Source: JALZVT01 sp964519335
GTDB lineage: Bacteria > Pseudomonadota > Gammaproteobacteria > Pseudomonadales > Azotimanducaceae
Direction: 5' to 3'
Assembly (NCBI GenBank): GCA_964519335.1
Contig: CAZFIA010000012.1
Span: forward strand, 1-47,538
DNA: 47,538 bases
Shown: positions 1-6,485 of the stretch, in pieces
Layout: each line of letters starts with the position of its first letter
Numbering within the stretch: the stretch's first letter is position 1
Program-made: the position numbers and the translations under genes
The notes under the pieces: generated by a model
Told to the model about the DNA's origin: nothing
Database searches by the model: none
What the model saw: the letters and a program-made list of their open reading frames with translations, nothing else

Positions 1-252
1 CCAGCGATCTGTTCCGAGTTCCTTGCGAATGGCCTCAAAGTAGTCGAGGTAGGCTGCAGGCTTATAGCAGTCCAGATCCTTCGGCGACGGCGAATCCCCG
101 TGGCCCAAGAGCTCAACGGTAACGGGTGTACAGAAGCCCTTTAGCGCATCGATATTGAGGGCCCACTGGGCACTATTGGACAGGGCCCCGTGGGACAGGA
201 GCAGATAGGGGCCGCCGTGAACTTGGCCGCTGTGAACGTGATAGCTAAGCAT
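1..252 (-). CDS. Alpha/beta hydrolase, N-terminal 84 residues (runs off window)
   Basis: Reading the complement from ATG at 252 gives 84 open codons to the window edge. The protein starts MLSYHVHSGQVHGGPYLLLS and then has HGALSN, resembling the oxyanion-hole HG motif that follows the first beta strands of alpha/beta hydrolases, and later ELLGHGDSPSP, the usual strand-4 loop. The nucleophile elbow and the rest of the catalytic triad lie outside the window, so the substrate cannot be guessed. An upstream ATG at 266 is in another frame and stops after a few codons, which supports 252 as start. The gene is divergent from the asparaginase-like gene, with 37 bp between the starts. Confidence 0.75.
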   Translation of the reverse strand, partial: MLSYHVHSGQVHGGPYLLLSHGALSNSAQWALNIDALKGFCTPVTVELLGHGDSPSPKDLDCYKPAAYLDYFEAIRKELGTDRW

Positions 253-289
253 GAGTGGGGGTGGGCATGAATAGGGGTATGCTACCTAT

Positions 290-790
290 ATGGCAGGGAT
301 ATTGGTAATCACGACGGGGGGCACCATTGACAAGGTGTACTTCGATGCGAAGAGCGATTTTGAGGTAGGCCAGTCGGTGGTCGAAGAGCTGCTGCGTGAG
401 GCCCACGTGGAGATCGACTACGAAATTCTGGGGCTCATGCGCAAAGACTCGCTGGATCTCGATGACGCAGATCGTGAAGAGATTCGACAGGCGATTGAGA
501 GTGCGCCAAAGGACAATCAACGTTTTGTGATTACTCACGGCACTGACACTATGACCGATACAGCCCGGGCCATTGCAGAAACGGTCGCTGCTCGGGGGGC
601 AACAGTAGTGCTCACCGGTGCGCTGTCACCGGCGCGCTTTGCTCATTCGGATGCCACCTTTAACGTAGGCATGGCGTTTGCCACTGCGCAATCTGCACAA
701 CCGGGTATCTACATAGTGATGAATGGTCAGGTGTTTGATGGCCTGGCGGTGCGCAAAGACCGCGCACAGAACCAGTTCATACCGCTTTAG
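290..790 (+). CDS. Short asparaginase-like protein (N-terminal asparaginase domain only)
   Basis: 166 residues, against about 330 for ordinary type I/II L-asparaginases, so it holds only the N-terminal Rossmann-like domain. Seen in the sequence: TTGGTID at residues 8-14 with the nucleophile-type Thr, Tyr17, Ser54, and HGTDT at 83-87 with the second catalytic Thr-Asp pair. By hand alignment the lysine that completes the second triad in E. coli AnsB is Ala104 here (before VVLTGA). The ORF ends cleanly at TAG and the next 50 bp contain no asparaginase C-terminal domain, so this is a natural short form or an old truncation, not a recent frameshift. Asparagine hydrolysis is plausible but unproven. 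It precedes an amidohydrolase gene by 51 bp. Confidence 0.75.
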   Translation: MAGILVITTGGTIDKVYFDAKSDFEVGQSVVEELLREAHVEIDYEILGLMRKDSLDLDDADREEIRQAIESAPKDNQRFVITHGTDTMTDTARAIAETVAARGATVVLTGALSPARFAHSDATFNVGMAFATAQSAQPGIYIVMNGQVFDGLAVRKDRAQNQFIPL

Positions 791-841
791 GGACTATTGA
801 AAATTCGGGAATAAATTGGAAGTTAATAGAGGAGCAGCAAA

Positions 842-2533
842 ATGAGCGTTGATCTACTCATAAAGAACGGCACGGTGATTGATGGGTCGGGCGCGCCGCG
901 TTTTGCCGCGGATGTAGCGATTAACGACGGCAAGATTGTCGGCATTGGCCGCTTGAGCGACAAAGCGGATCAAACCATCGATGCCGAAGGGCAAGTGGTT
1001 AGCCCGGGATTTGTCGATGGCCATACGCACATGGACGCGCAAGTTTTTTGGGATCCGCTTGGCGCCAGCTCCTGCTATCACGGAGTCACCAGCGTGGTCA
1101 TGGGCAACTGCGGCTTTACGCTTGCGCCCTGCGCCGAAGCTCAGGCCGACTTTGTGTTCAGAAACCTCGAACGCGCAGAAGACATCTCGCGCGAGGCCAT
1201 GCTGTCGGGCATTAAGTGGGGTTGGGAAACTTACCCAGAGTTTATGGATGCGATAGAGGCGCTGCCCAAAGGTATAAATTACGCCGGCTATATCGGCCAC
1301 TCGGCGCTGCGCACCCACGTGATGGGCGAGCGCGCGTTTAGCGAGCAAGCAAGCGAAGACGATCTTAAGCGCATGTCGCACGAGGTTAATTCTGCGGTGC
1401 AAGCTGGTGCGATCGGCTTTTCTACTTCTCGCACGCCCAACCACATCACTGCCGATGATCGGCCGGTGGCGAGTCGGGTAGCGGACTGGTCAGAGGTTGA
1501 GTATCTGGTTAAGTCGATGGGTACCACTGGTAAAGGAATCTTTGAGCTGGCGGGCGAATCTCCGGGCCGCAATCCTGAGCGTGTTAACGACTATCTCACG
1601 CGACTGAAAAATCTGGCGGTAGAGTCGGGTGTACCACAAACCTGGGGCATGTTTTCAACCCGTCTTGCGCCGGATCTCTGGCGGCCCTATTTTGATTTGC
1701 TGCACGAAACCAATGCGGCCGGCGGACGCATGTTTGCGCAGGTTCATACGCGGGCGCTAAACACTCTGCTTTCGTTTGCAACACAGATGCCGTTCGATAC
1801 CTGGGACGTCTGGAAAGACCTTCGCGCGCTGCCACTCGAAGAACAAAAAGTTAAACTACAAGATGCCGGCTTGCGCGCCAAGCTTGTGGAGATAGCAAGC
1901 CAGCCCTACACCGGGCCCAAGGTGGTTGGCGTGGAGGCGCGGCCACCCGACTGGGATTGGCTGTTCATTATGGACAGCATGCTGGGCGAGCATCCTCGCG
2001 TTGCGGATGTGGCTGCCCAGCGGGGTGTTCATCCTGTCGAACTGCTCATCGATTTGTCGCTTGAGAAAGACATGTTGCAGTTCTTTCGGCAGCCGGTAGC
2101 GAACGAACTCGAAGACGACATCATCGAGATGATCAAACACCCACACTCGGTGCCCACCTTCTCTGATTCGGGCGCGCACGTATCGCAAATTATGGACAGC
2201 TCCCTGCAGACGCATTTGCTCGCTCACTGGGTGCGAGAGCGTGAAGCCCTCACTCTTGAGAACGCAGTGCGGCAGATTACCTTTGATACGGCGACCTGCT
2301 GGGGACTGCACGACAGAGGGTTGTTGCGTAAAGGAATGAACGCCGATGTGGTGATTTTTGACCCGCAGACGATTGCCCCGCGCATGCCAGAAGTGGTGCA
2401 CGATCTGCCTGCAGGTGCGAAGCGACTCCGCCAATACGCGGATGGCATCAGTCACACGGTGGTAAACGGTCAGGTTGTATTAGCCAACAACGAACCGACC
2501 GGCGCGTTGCCTGGAGACCTCATTCGTTGCTAG
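842..2533 (+). CDS. N-acyl-D-amino-acid deacylase family amidohydrolase
   Basis: 563 residues. The N-terminus LLIKNGTVIDGSGAPR is the typical beta-sandwich start of amidohydrolase family 3. Then come the metal ligands HTHMD at 61-65, GNCGFTLAPC around 88-97 (the Cys of D-aminoacylases that contributes to the zinc site) and SDSGAHVSQIMD around 441-452 with the catalytic Asp. The family hydrolyses N-acyl-D-amino acids or related N-acyl and cyclic amide substrates; the exact substrate is not visible. AGGAG lies just upstream of ATG 842. The end overlaps the start of the dioxygenase gene by 7 bp, so the two are probably co-translated. With the asparaginase-like gene before it this suggests an amide or D-amino-acid scavenging operon (inference). 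Confidence 0.88.
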   Translation: MSVDLLIKNGTVIDGSGAPRFAADVAINDGKIVGIGRLSDKADQTIDAEGQVVSPGFVDGHTHMDAQVFWDPLGASSCYHGVTSVVMGNCGFTLAPCAEAQADFVFRNLERAEDISREAMLSGIKWGWETYPEFMDAIEALPKGINYAGYIGHSALRTHVMGERAFSEQASEDDLKRMSHEVNSAVQAGAIGFSTSRTPNHITADDRPVASRVADWSEVEYLVKSMGTTGKGIFELAGESPGRNPERVNDYLTRLKNLAVESGVPQTWGMFSTRLAPDLWRPYFDLLHETNAAGGRMFAQVHTRALNTLLSFATQMPFDTWDVWKDLRALPLEEQKVKLQDAGLRAKLVEIASQPYTGPKVVGVEARPPDWDWLFIMDSMLGEHPRVADVAAQRGVHPVELLIDLSLEKDMLQFFRQPVANELEDDIIEMIKHPHSVPTFSDSGAHVSQIMDSSLQTHLLAHWVREREALTLENAVRQITFDTATCWGLHDRGLLRKGMNADVVIFDPQTIAPRMPEVVHDLPAGAKRLRQYADGISHTVVNGQVVLANNEPTGALPGDLIRC

Positions 2534-3357
2534 GCGGTGCGGTGTTGACCGAGTTAACGCCGAGCATCGGGTGTGAGGTGCAAGGTGTTGATTTGCGTAA
2601 GGCGTTGTCACCAGAAGAACAGGCAGAGTTACACCGGCTGTTTCTGGATCGCAGCGTTCTGGTGTTTCGTAATCAGCAGCTAGATCGAGAGCAACACAAG
2701 GCGTTCGCGCGTCTCTTTGGTGACTTGCATACCCATCCTAGTCGGATCGACAGCAAGGGCGACCCCCACATTTTTAAAGTCCGAGCCGATGCCGATAGCC
2801 GCCTGAACAACGGTGGCCTGTGGCACAGCGACCTTAGCTGCGAGGCGCAACCGCCTTTGGGCTCGGCGCTGCTCCTGCACGAGCTCCCGGAAGGAGGCGG
2901 CGGCGACACCTTGTTTGTGAATATGTGCGACCTGTTTGCCGAGCTGTCCAAGCCGATGCAAACTTTTTTGCAGGGCCTAACGGCCCGGCATGATCAGGTT
3001 ATGGATCTGCGTAACTACGGCATTGCGCTTGAACCCGGCAAGAGCTATCCCCAGGCAAATCATCCGGTTGTGGTTCGACACTCACAAACGAATCGGCCGC
3101 TGTTGCTGGTGAACAGCGCATTCACCGAACGCATCAACGAACTGTCTGCCGCCGAAAGTGCGGCGTTGCTCAAGCTCTTGTTCGCACGCATTGCAGGTGC
3201 CGTGCGCTGTCAGTGCCGGGTGCGCTGGGAGCCGGGTACGCTAGTGCTTTGGGATAACCGCAACACACAACACAACGCGGTCTGGGACTACTTTCCGCGT
3301 AGCCGCTACGGTGAGCGTGTAACCATTATTGATCCGTTACCGCCAAGCGCTGGATAG
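2527..3357 (+). CDS. TauD/TfdA-family Fe(II)/2-oxoglutarate dioxygenase
   Basis: 276 residues from TTG 2527, which overlaps the deacylase stop. A later GTG at 2542 is an alternative start. The 2-His-1-carboxylate iron site is visible as WHSD (His100, Asp102) and a distal His249 in NTQHNAVWDY, followed by RSRYGER, where an Arg binds the 2-oxoglutarate carboxylate. The N-terminal GCEVQGVDLRKALS is characteristic of TauD/TfdA enzymes. They oxidatively release sulfite, phenols or amines from small acids, so the family does not fix the substrate. Its overlap with the D-aminoacylase-type gene suggests it acts on a product or precursor of that step. Confidence 0.87.
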   Translation: MLGGAVLTELTPSIGCEVQGVDLRKALSPEEQAELHRLFLDRSVLVFRNQQLDREQHKAFARLFGDLHTHPSRIDSKGDPHIFKVRADADSRLNNGGLWHSDLSCEAQPPLGSALLLHELPEGGGGDTLFVNMCDLFAELSKPMQTFLQGLTARHDQVMDLRNYGIALEPGKSYPQANHPVVVRHSQTNRPLLLVNSAFTERINELSAAESAALLKLLFARIAGAVRCQCRVRWEPGTLVLWDNRNTQHNAVWDYFPRSRYGERVTIIDPLPPSAG

Positions 3358-3361
3358 CCAA

Positions 3362-3700
3362 ATGCAACTGCCCCTGTCTTACACTTATTCCTTTTCGCTG
3401 GTCTGCTTGTTTGCAGTGAGTGCCTGCGCGGATTCATTTGGTCTCTCGGAAAAAGAAGCTGCGGTACTCAGCGAAGCCCGGGCCGTTCTCGCTGAACAAT
3501 TAGACCAGCCTGGCGTCGAGGCGGCCAACCCGGCCAACCCGGCGAGGTGGCTGCGGCGATGGGGAGGGGAGAAAAGTTCTGGCCGAGTGTGCGAGCGGCT
3601 ACAAGACACCGCCCTGGACTTTGGCAAATATGACCTGTCATCCGATGCGAGTTTCATAACTCAAGCACGCACGATAGACCGCACTTTCTGTTTTTTCTGA
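3362..3700 (+). CDS. Small lipoprotein, internally shortened paralogue of the 4041-4568 gene
   Basis: From ATG 3362 the product is 112 residues; a longer reading from 3329 would overlap the dioxygenase. The start MQLPLSYTYSFSLVCLFAVSAC resembles a lipoprotein signal with Cys near residue 22. The segment SEKEAAVLSEARAVLAEQL and the later GRVCERLQD match SEEEIEVLSEARAVLAAHL and GLVCKQLQD in the gene at 4041. The middle of that gene, including LGCPQPGYGYTQ, is missing and replaced by a low-complexity stretch with repeated ANPANPAR. This looks like a degraded copy within a larger duplication and may be non-functional. Confidence 0.5.
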   Translation: MQLPLSYTYSFSLVCLFAVSACADSFGLSEKEAAVLSEARAVLAEQLDQPGVEAANPANPARWLRRWGGEKSSGRVCERLQDTALDFGKYDLSSDASFITQARTIDRTFCFF

Positions 3701-3713
3701 GTAGGAAAAAGTG

Positions 3714-3787
3714 CGCACCCGCAGGGACTCGAACCCCGAACCCCCAGGTTCGAAGCCTGGTGCTCTATCCAGTTGAGCTACGGGTGC
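3714..3787 (-). tRNA. tRNA-Arg (anticodon TCG)
   Basis: The complement folds into a complete cloverleaf. The acceptor arm is GCACCCG (3787-3781) with CGGGTGC (3721-3715). The D arm is GCTC/GAGC, and the anticodon stem CCAGG/CCTGG encloses the loop CTTCGAA, giving anticodon TCG. The variable region is 5 nt, and the T arm CGGGG/CCCTG encloses TTCGAGT. The base after the acceptor is G, and the next three (CAC) show that CCA is not encoded. A decayed second copy lies at 4573-4648. Confidence 0.93.
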
Positions 3788-3840
3788 GTGGGGACAGTTT
3801 ACCTGAAAGATTGAGAGGGGGTACTTGTTAGGGGGTTGGT

Positions 3841-3985
3841 CAGCCTGAACCCTGTGCTCCCAAAACGCGGCCCGGCCCCTCCGGGGCTGCCCTCACCTCT
3901 CGAACTTGCCTGCTCTGAGGACAGAGCAGTCAATTCGTTCGGCTCGGCGGGCCTTAAATGTTTTGGGAGCACAGGGTTGAGGCTG
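3841..3985. repeat. Palindromic element A: 145 bp with 26-bp terminal inverted repeats
   Basis: Arms at 3841-3866 and 3960-3985 are complementary at 25 of 26 positions. The 93-bp core holds a perfect 8-bp hairpin, ctgctctg-agga-cagagcag (3910-3929), and a GC-rich hairpin gcccctccggggc (3875-3887). The core matches the reverse complement of the core of element B (4726-4821) at all but about two positions. The arms differ in sequence between A and B but stay self-complementary within each element. It lies 54 bp beyond the tRNA-Arg 5' end. Short ORFs read through it are probably not genes. Confidence 0.85.
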
Positions 3986-4040
3986 CCCTGCACGTTGACA
4001 GGGTGACGCGGTCTTTCGGGTGGGCTGGTTTAGGAGTTTT

Positions 4041-4568
4041 ATGAGGCATTCAATTTTTTTGGTTTGTTCTTTGGCTGTGGTTTGTGGGGGTTTTCTTGGG
4101 GGCTGTGGGGATCCATCTGCTACTGGGGCTCGTTTACCTGTTGGCCCGATTGAGCAGCAAGCCGTACAGCCAGCAGAAGATACAACTGGCCTTTCGGAAG
4201 AAGAGATAGAGGTGCTCAGCGAAGCCCGGGCAGTTCTCGCTGCACATTTGGACTTGCTAAATGTCACCGACGCTGAGCCAGTTCTAATTCGCAGCACGCT
4301 ATGGTCTGACGGAAGCCTTGGCTGTCCGCAACCTGGCTATGGATATACGCAGGCGATAGTCAACGGATACAAAGTGGTACTGGCTCTGACTGGAGTCCAG
4401 CACCATGTACACATGGCAGTATCAAGCTACATGGATAGGGGACAAGTACACAAACAAAAAAGCTATGGCCTCGTTTGCAAGCAACTACAAGATTCGGTTC
4501 TCGCTGAAGATGAAAGAAGCGGTGAAGTCCCAAAACCCAACGCCTCCCAGATCCCACAAAGTAAATAA
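4041..4568 (+). CDS. Small secreted lipoprotein of unknown function
   Basis: From ATG 4041 the product is 175 residues; an in-frame start 21 bp earlier is possible. MRHSIFLVCSLAVVCGGFLGGC is a good signal peptide with a lipobox ending at Cys22. After a linker comes GLSEEEIEVLSEARAVLAAHL, then TLWSDGSLGCPQPGYGYTQ, a motif I recognise from small uncharacterised bacterial proteins, then a beta-rich GYKVVLALTGVQHHVH segment and a terminal LVCKQLQDS with a second Cys. It probably sits on the inner face of the outer membrane or in the periplasm; no function is assigned. It is the fuller of two paralogues in the duplicated tRNA-linked unit. Confidence 0.68.
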   Translation: MRHSIFLVCSLAVVCGGFLGGCGDPSATGARLPVGPIEQQAVQPAEDTTGLSEEEIEVLSEARAVLAAHLDLLNVTDAEPVLIRSTLWSDGSLGCPQPGYGYTQAIVNGYKVVLALTGVQHHVHMAVSSYMDRGQVHKQKSYGLVCKQLQDSVLAEDERSGEVPKPNASQIPQSK

Positions 4569-4572
4569 ACCG

Positions 4573-4648
4573 TACACCCGCAGGAACGCGAAGCCGCCCC
4601 TCTCCCCAGGTTCAAAGCCTGATCCGCTATCCAGCTGATCACTGGTGC
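4573..4648 (-). pseudogene. Decayed copy of tRNA-Arg(TCG)
   Basis: The plus strand here follows the tRNA at 3714-3787 almost throughout: acaccc-gcagg, then ccccaggttc-aaagcctg, then ctatccag-tgagc-like, then ggtgcgt. Changes break every stem: the acceptor arm (ACACCCG against CTGGTGC), the T arm, the anticodon arm and the D arm. The anticodon loop reads CTTTGAA, so even the TCG anticodon is altered. It cannot give a normal tRNA and is best read as a pseudogene produced by duplication of the lipoprotein-tRNA-element unit. Confidence 0.75.
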
Positions 4649-4697
4649 GTCGTGACACTTCGCCTGAAAGACTGACATCCGGAACTTGGGAGCGTGT

Positions 4698-4849
4698 AGG
4701 GCAGCCTCGACCCGGTGCGCCCAAACACTTAAGGCCCGCCGAGCCGAACGAATTGACTGCTCTGTCCTCAGAGCAGGCAAGCTCGAGAGGTGAGGGCAGC
4801 CCCGGAGGGGCCGGGCCGCGTTTTGGGCGCACCGGGTCGAGGCTGCCCT
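4698..4849. repeat. Palindromic element B: 152 bp with perfect 28-bp terminal inverted repeats
   Basis: Arms 4698-4725 and 4822-4849 are perfectly complementary. The core 4726-4821 is near-identical to the reverse complement of the core of element A, including the same 8-bp hairpin (here ctgctctg-tcct-cagagcag). The flanks match element A in direct orientation: cctgaaag upstream near 4663 and gcacgctgg just after the right arm, against gcacgttga in A. So the core is flipped relative to its surroundings, as expected of recombination between the inverted arms. Confidence 0.85.
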
Positions 4850-4996
4850 GCACGCTGGTGAATTTTCGATCTTTCTTTGTGAGGGTGTGACTAGCTCCAT
4901 GCGGACTAGGATTCAGGTTCGAGGGGACTGGGATTCGTGGTGGCTTCACCGGGGGTTTGATATGGTGCCTGTCCAATTTTTTGAGTAACCGGCGCA

Positions 4997-6097
4997 ATGA
5001 GTTCCAAGTTCGATTCGATTGAAGATGCGCTGCAGGCGATTGGTGCCGGCGAGATGGTTGTTGTCGTTGATGATGACGACAGAGAAAACGAAGGCGATCT
5101 GATAATGGCGGCGTCGAAGGCCACTGCAGAGGCCACGGCGTTTATGATCCGTCACACCTCCGGCATCTTGTGTACGCCGGTACTTGAGGAGCATGCCGTT
5201 CGGCTGGGGCTCGATCCTATGGTTGCGCGAAACGACGCCCCGATGAGCACGGCATTCACGGTTTCGATCGACTACAAAGAAGGACTAACCACCGGTATCA
5301 GTGCTGAGGAACGGGCGGCTACAGCCGTTGCGTTGACCAGCAACAACGTTAGCGGTGATGACTTTGTGCGGCCCGGACACATTTTTCCGCTGGTATCGCG
5401 GCGCGGAGGGACGCTGGTGCGTTCCGGTCATACGGAGGCGGGGGTAGATCTGGCGACGCTAGCCGGGCTACCACCCGTTGGGCTACTTGCCGAGATTGTT
5501 AATGACGATGGCACGGTGCAGCGGCTTAATGAGCTGCTCGAATTTGCGGCCACCCATAAGCTGAAGATCATCTCGATTGCGGATTTGATTGCTTATCGGC
5601 AGCGCCGTGAACAGTTGGTGGAGCGCAGCCACGAGTTTACGATTAATACGCGCATCGGACCGGCGAAGGCTTATGCCTACAAAACCAAATTTGAAGATGC
5701 AGAACACCTGGCTGTGGTGTTTGGTGATATCAACGCGGGCGATTCTGTGGCCGTACGAATCCACCGGGAAAAAATGATCGACGATCTTTTTGGTCCGCAG
5801 AAATCGGATCACCCGTCGAGCTTGCTCGAAGCCTCACTAGACAAGATTGGTCAACTGGGCGGAGGTGTATTTATTTATCTGCGCAGCGGCTTTGTGGGTG
5901 TACCCATGGAGTCGCTCAGTTCCCAAAGTAAAGAAGACGAGCGTCGTTCAGAATGGCTGGAGGTTGGCGTAGGCGCGCAGATATTGCGCGATCTCGGCGT
6001 CGAAAGGCTGCGGCTGATTGCTGGTCGAGAAGTGGGCTATGTAGGCGTTGAGGGCTTCGGCTTGACGCTTGAGGCAACAGAACTGCTCGACGGCTGA
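4997..6097 (+). CDS. ribB: 3,4-dihydroxy-2-butanone-4-phosphate synthase with degenerate GTP cyclohydrolase II half (RibBX type)
   Basis: 366 residues. Residues 1-205 are a full RibB domain: DDDDRENEGDLIMAA, RHTSGILC, GLTTGISAEERAAT and RPGHIFPLVSRRGG, with acidic metal and ribulose-5-phosphate residues. The reaction gives the four-carbon unit of riboflavin. The C-terminal half aligns in outline with GTP cyclohydrolase II, but the three zinc-binding cysteines of RibA are absent and the region has no cysteine at all, so this half should not be active. Such RibB-X fusions are known in gammaproteobacteria, where a separate RibA does the other reaction. No other riboflavin genes are adjacent, and no FMN riboswitch is seen in the 130 bp upstream. 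Confidence 0.92.
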   Translation: MSSKFDSIEDALQAIGAGEMVVVVDDDDRENEGDLIMAASKATAEATAFMIRHTSGILCTPVLEEHAVRLGLDPMVARNDAPMSTAFTVSIDYKEGLTTGISAEERAATAVALTSNNVSGDDFVRPGHIFPLVSRRGGTLVRSGHTEAGVDLATLAGLPPVGLLAEIVNDDGTVQRLNELLEFAATHKLKIISIADLIAYRQRREQLVERSHEFTINTRIGPAKAYAYKTKFEDAEHLAVVFGDINAGDSVAVRIHREKMIDDLFGPQKSDHPSSLLEASLDKIGQLGGGVFIYLRSGFVGVPMESLSSQSKEDERRSEWLEVGVGAQILRDLGVERLRLIAGREVGYVGVEGFGLTLEATELLDG

Positions 6098-6443
6098 TCA
6101 GCCTGTTGCTGGGGTTCTTGCTGGGGTTCTTGATGGGGCTTTTGATGGGAAGAGCCAGGTCCCAGATAGCGAAACGCGGCGGCGGCGCCGGCTGGACCTC
6201 GATAAACCACCCGGATGTTCTTTGTGCGGCGCCCACAGCGATTGCACACCAGACGCTTGCGGATGCTGTCTATGCTGGTCTCTGGGCCAAACACTTCAAT
6301 GAGTTGCGCAATGTCGAGCTGCGGCATGCGCATGCATTGCGTGCACAGCCCGTACAGCTCGAAACTGCTGGCGAGTTCTCCCAGGGTTTGCTGTGATGAG
6401 GTAATGAGAGGCCGCTCGTTGATCGGTAAAAAAGGGGAACCAT
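6037..6443 (-). CDS. Small double-CxxC zinc-ribbon protein, probably interrupted by a 1-base indel near its start
   Basis: The frame ending at 6037 encodes LYGLCTQCMRMPQLDIAQLIEVFG, then RLVCNRCGRRTKNIRVVY, then a Gln/Pro/Ser-rich tail. The two CxxC pairs and the intervening LIEVFGPETSID resemble a common small uncharacterised zinc-ribbon family. The ATG at 6333 lies after the first CxxC, yet the frame stays open upstream to 6484 without any ATG, GTG or TTG. Adding one base to the A6 run at 6428-6433 would join this frame to ATG 6443, giving about 135 residues. The start therefore depends on a homopolymer length. The tail overlaps the end of ribB by 61 bp. Confidence 0.55.
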
Positions 6444-6446
6444 AAT

Positions 6447-6466
6447 TACTGTATATATATACAGTT
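6447..6466. promoter_or_regulatory. LexA (SOS) box
   Basis: CTGT at 6449-6452, eight A/T bases, ACAG at 6461-6464. Including flanks it agrees with the E. coli SOS consensus at 19 of 20 positions. It ends 19 bp before the pdxA-like ATG (6486), with AGAGG at 6471-6475 between, and begins 3 bp from the candidate start of the leftward zinc-ribbon gene at 6443. LexA bound here would be expected to block transcription of one or both genes. Confidence 0.7.
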
Positions 6467-6485
6467 GTCCAGAGGCAGTGGATTT

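Noticed and set aside
3799..3993. ORF read through palindromic element A (and the like ORF at 4645-4890 in element B)
   Set aside because: Both come from the same repeat core; no start context, no protein features, and the coding strand is reversed between copies.
4865..4996. FMN riboswitch before ribB
   Set aside because: The conserved junction segments of the RFN element are not visible and the leader is only about 130 bp, so no call was made.
6106..6396. Rightward ORF of 96 codons after ribB
   Set aside because: It is antisense to the zinc-ribbon frame, which carries the CxxC motifs, and shows only low-complexity sequence.
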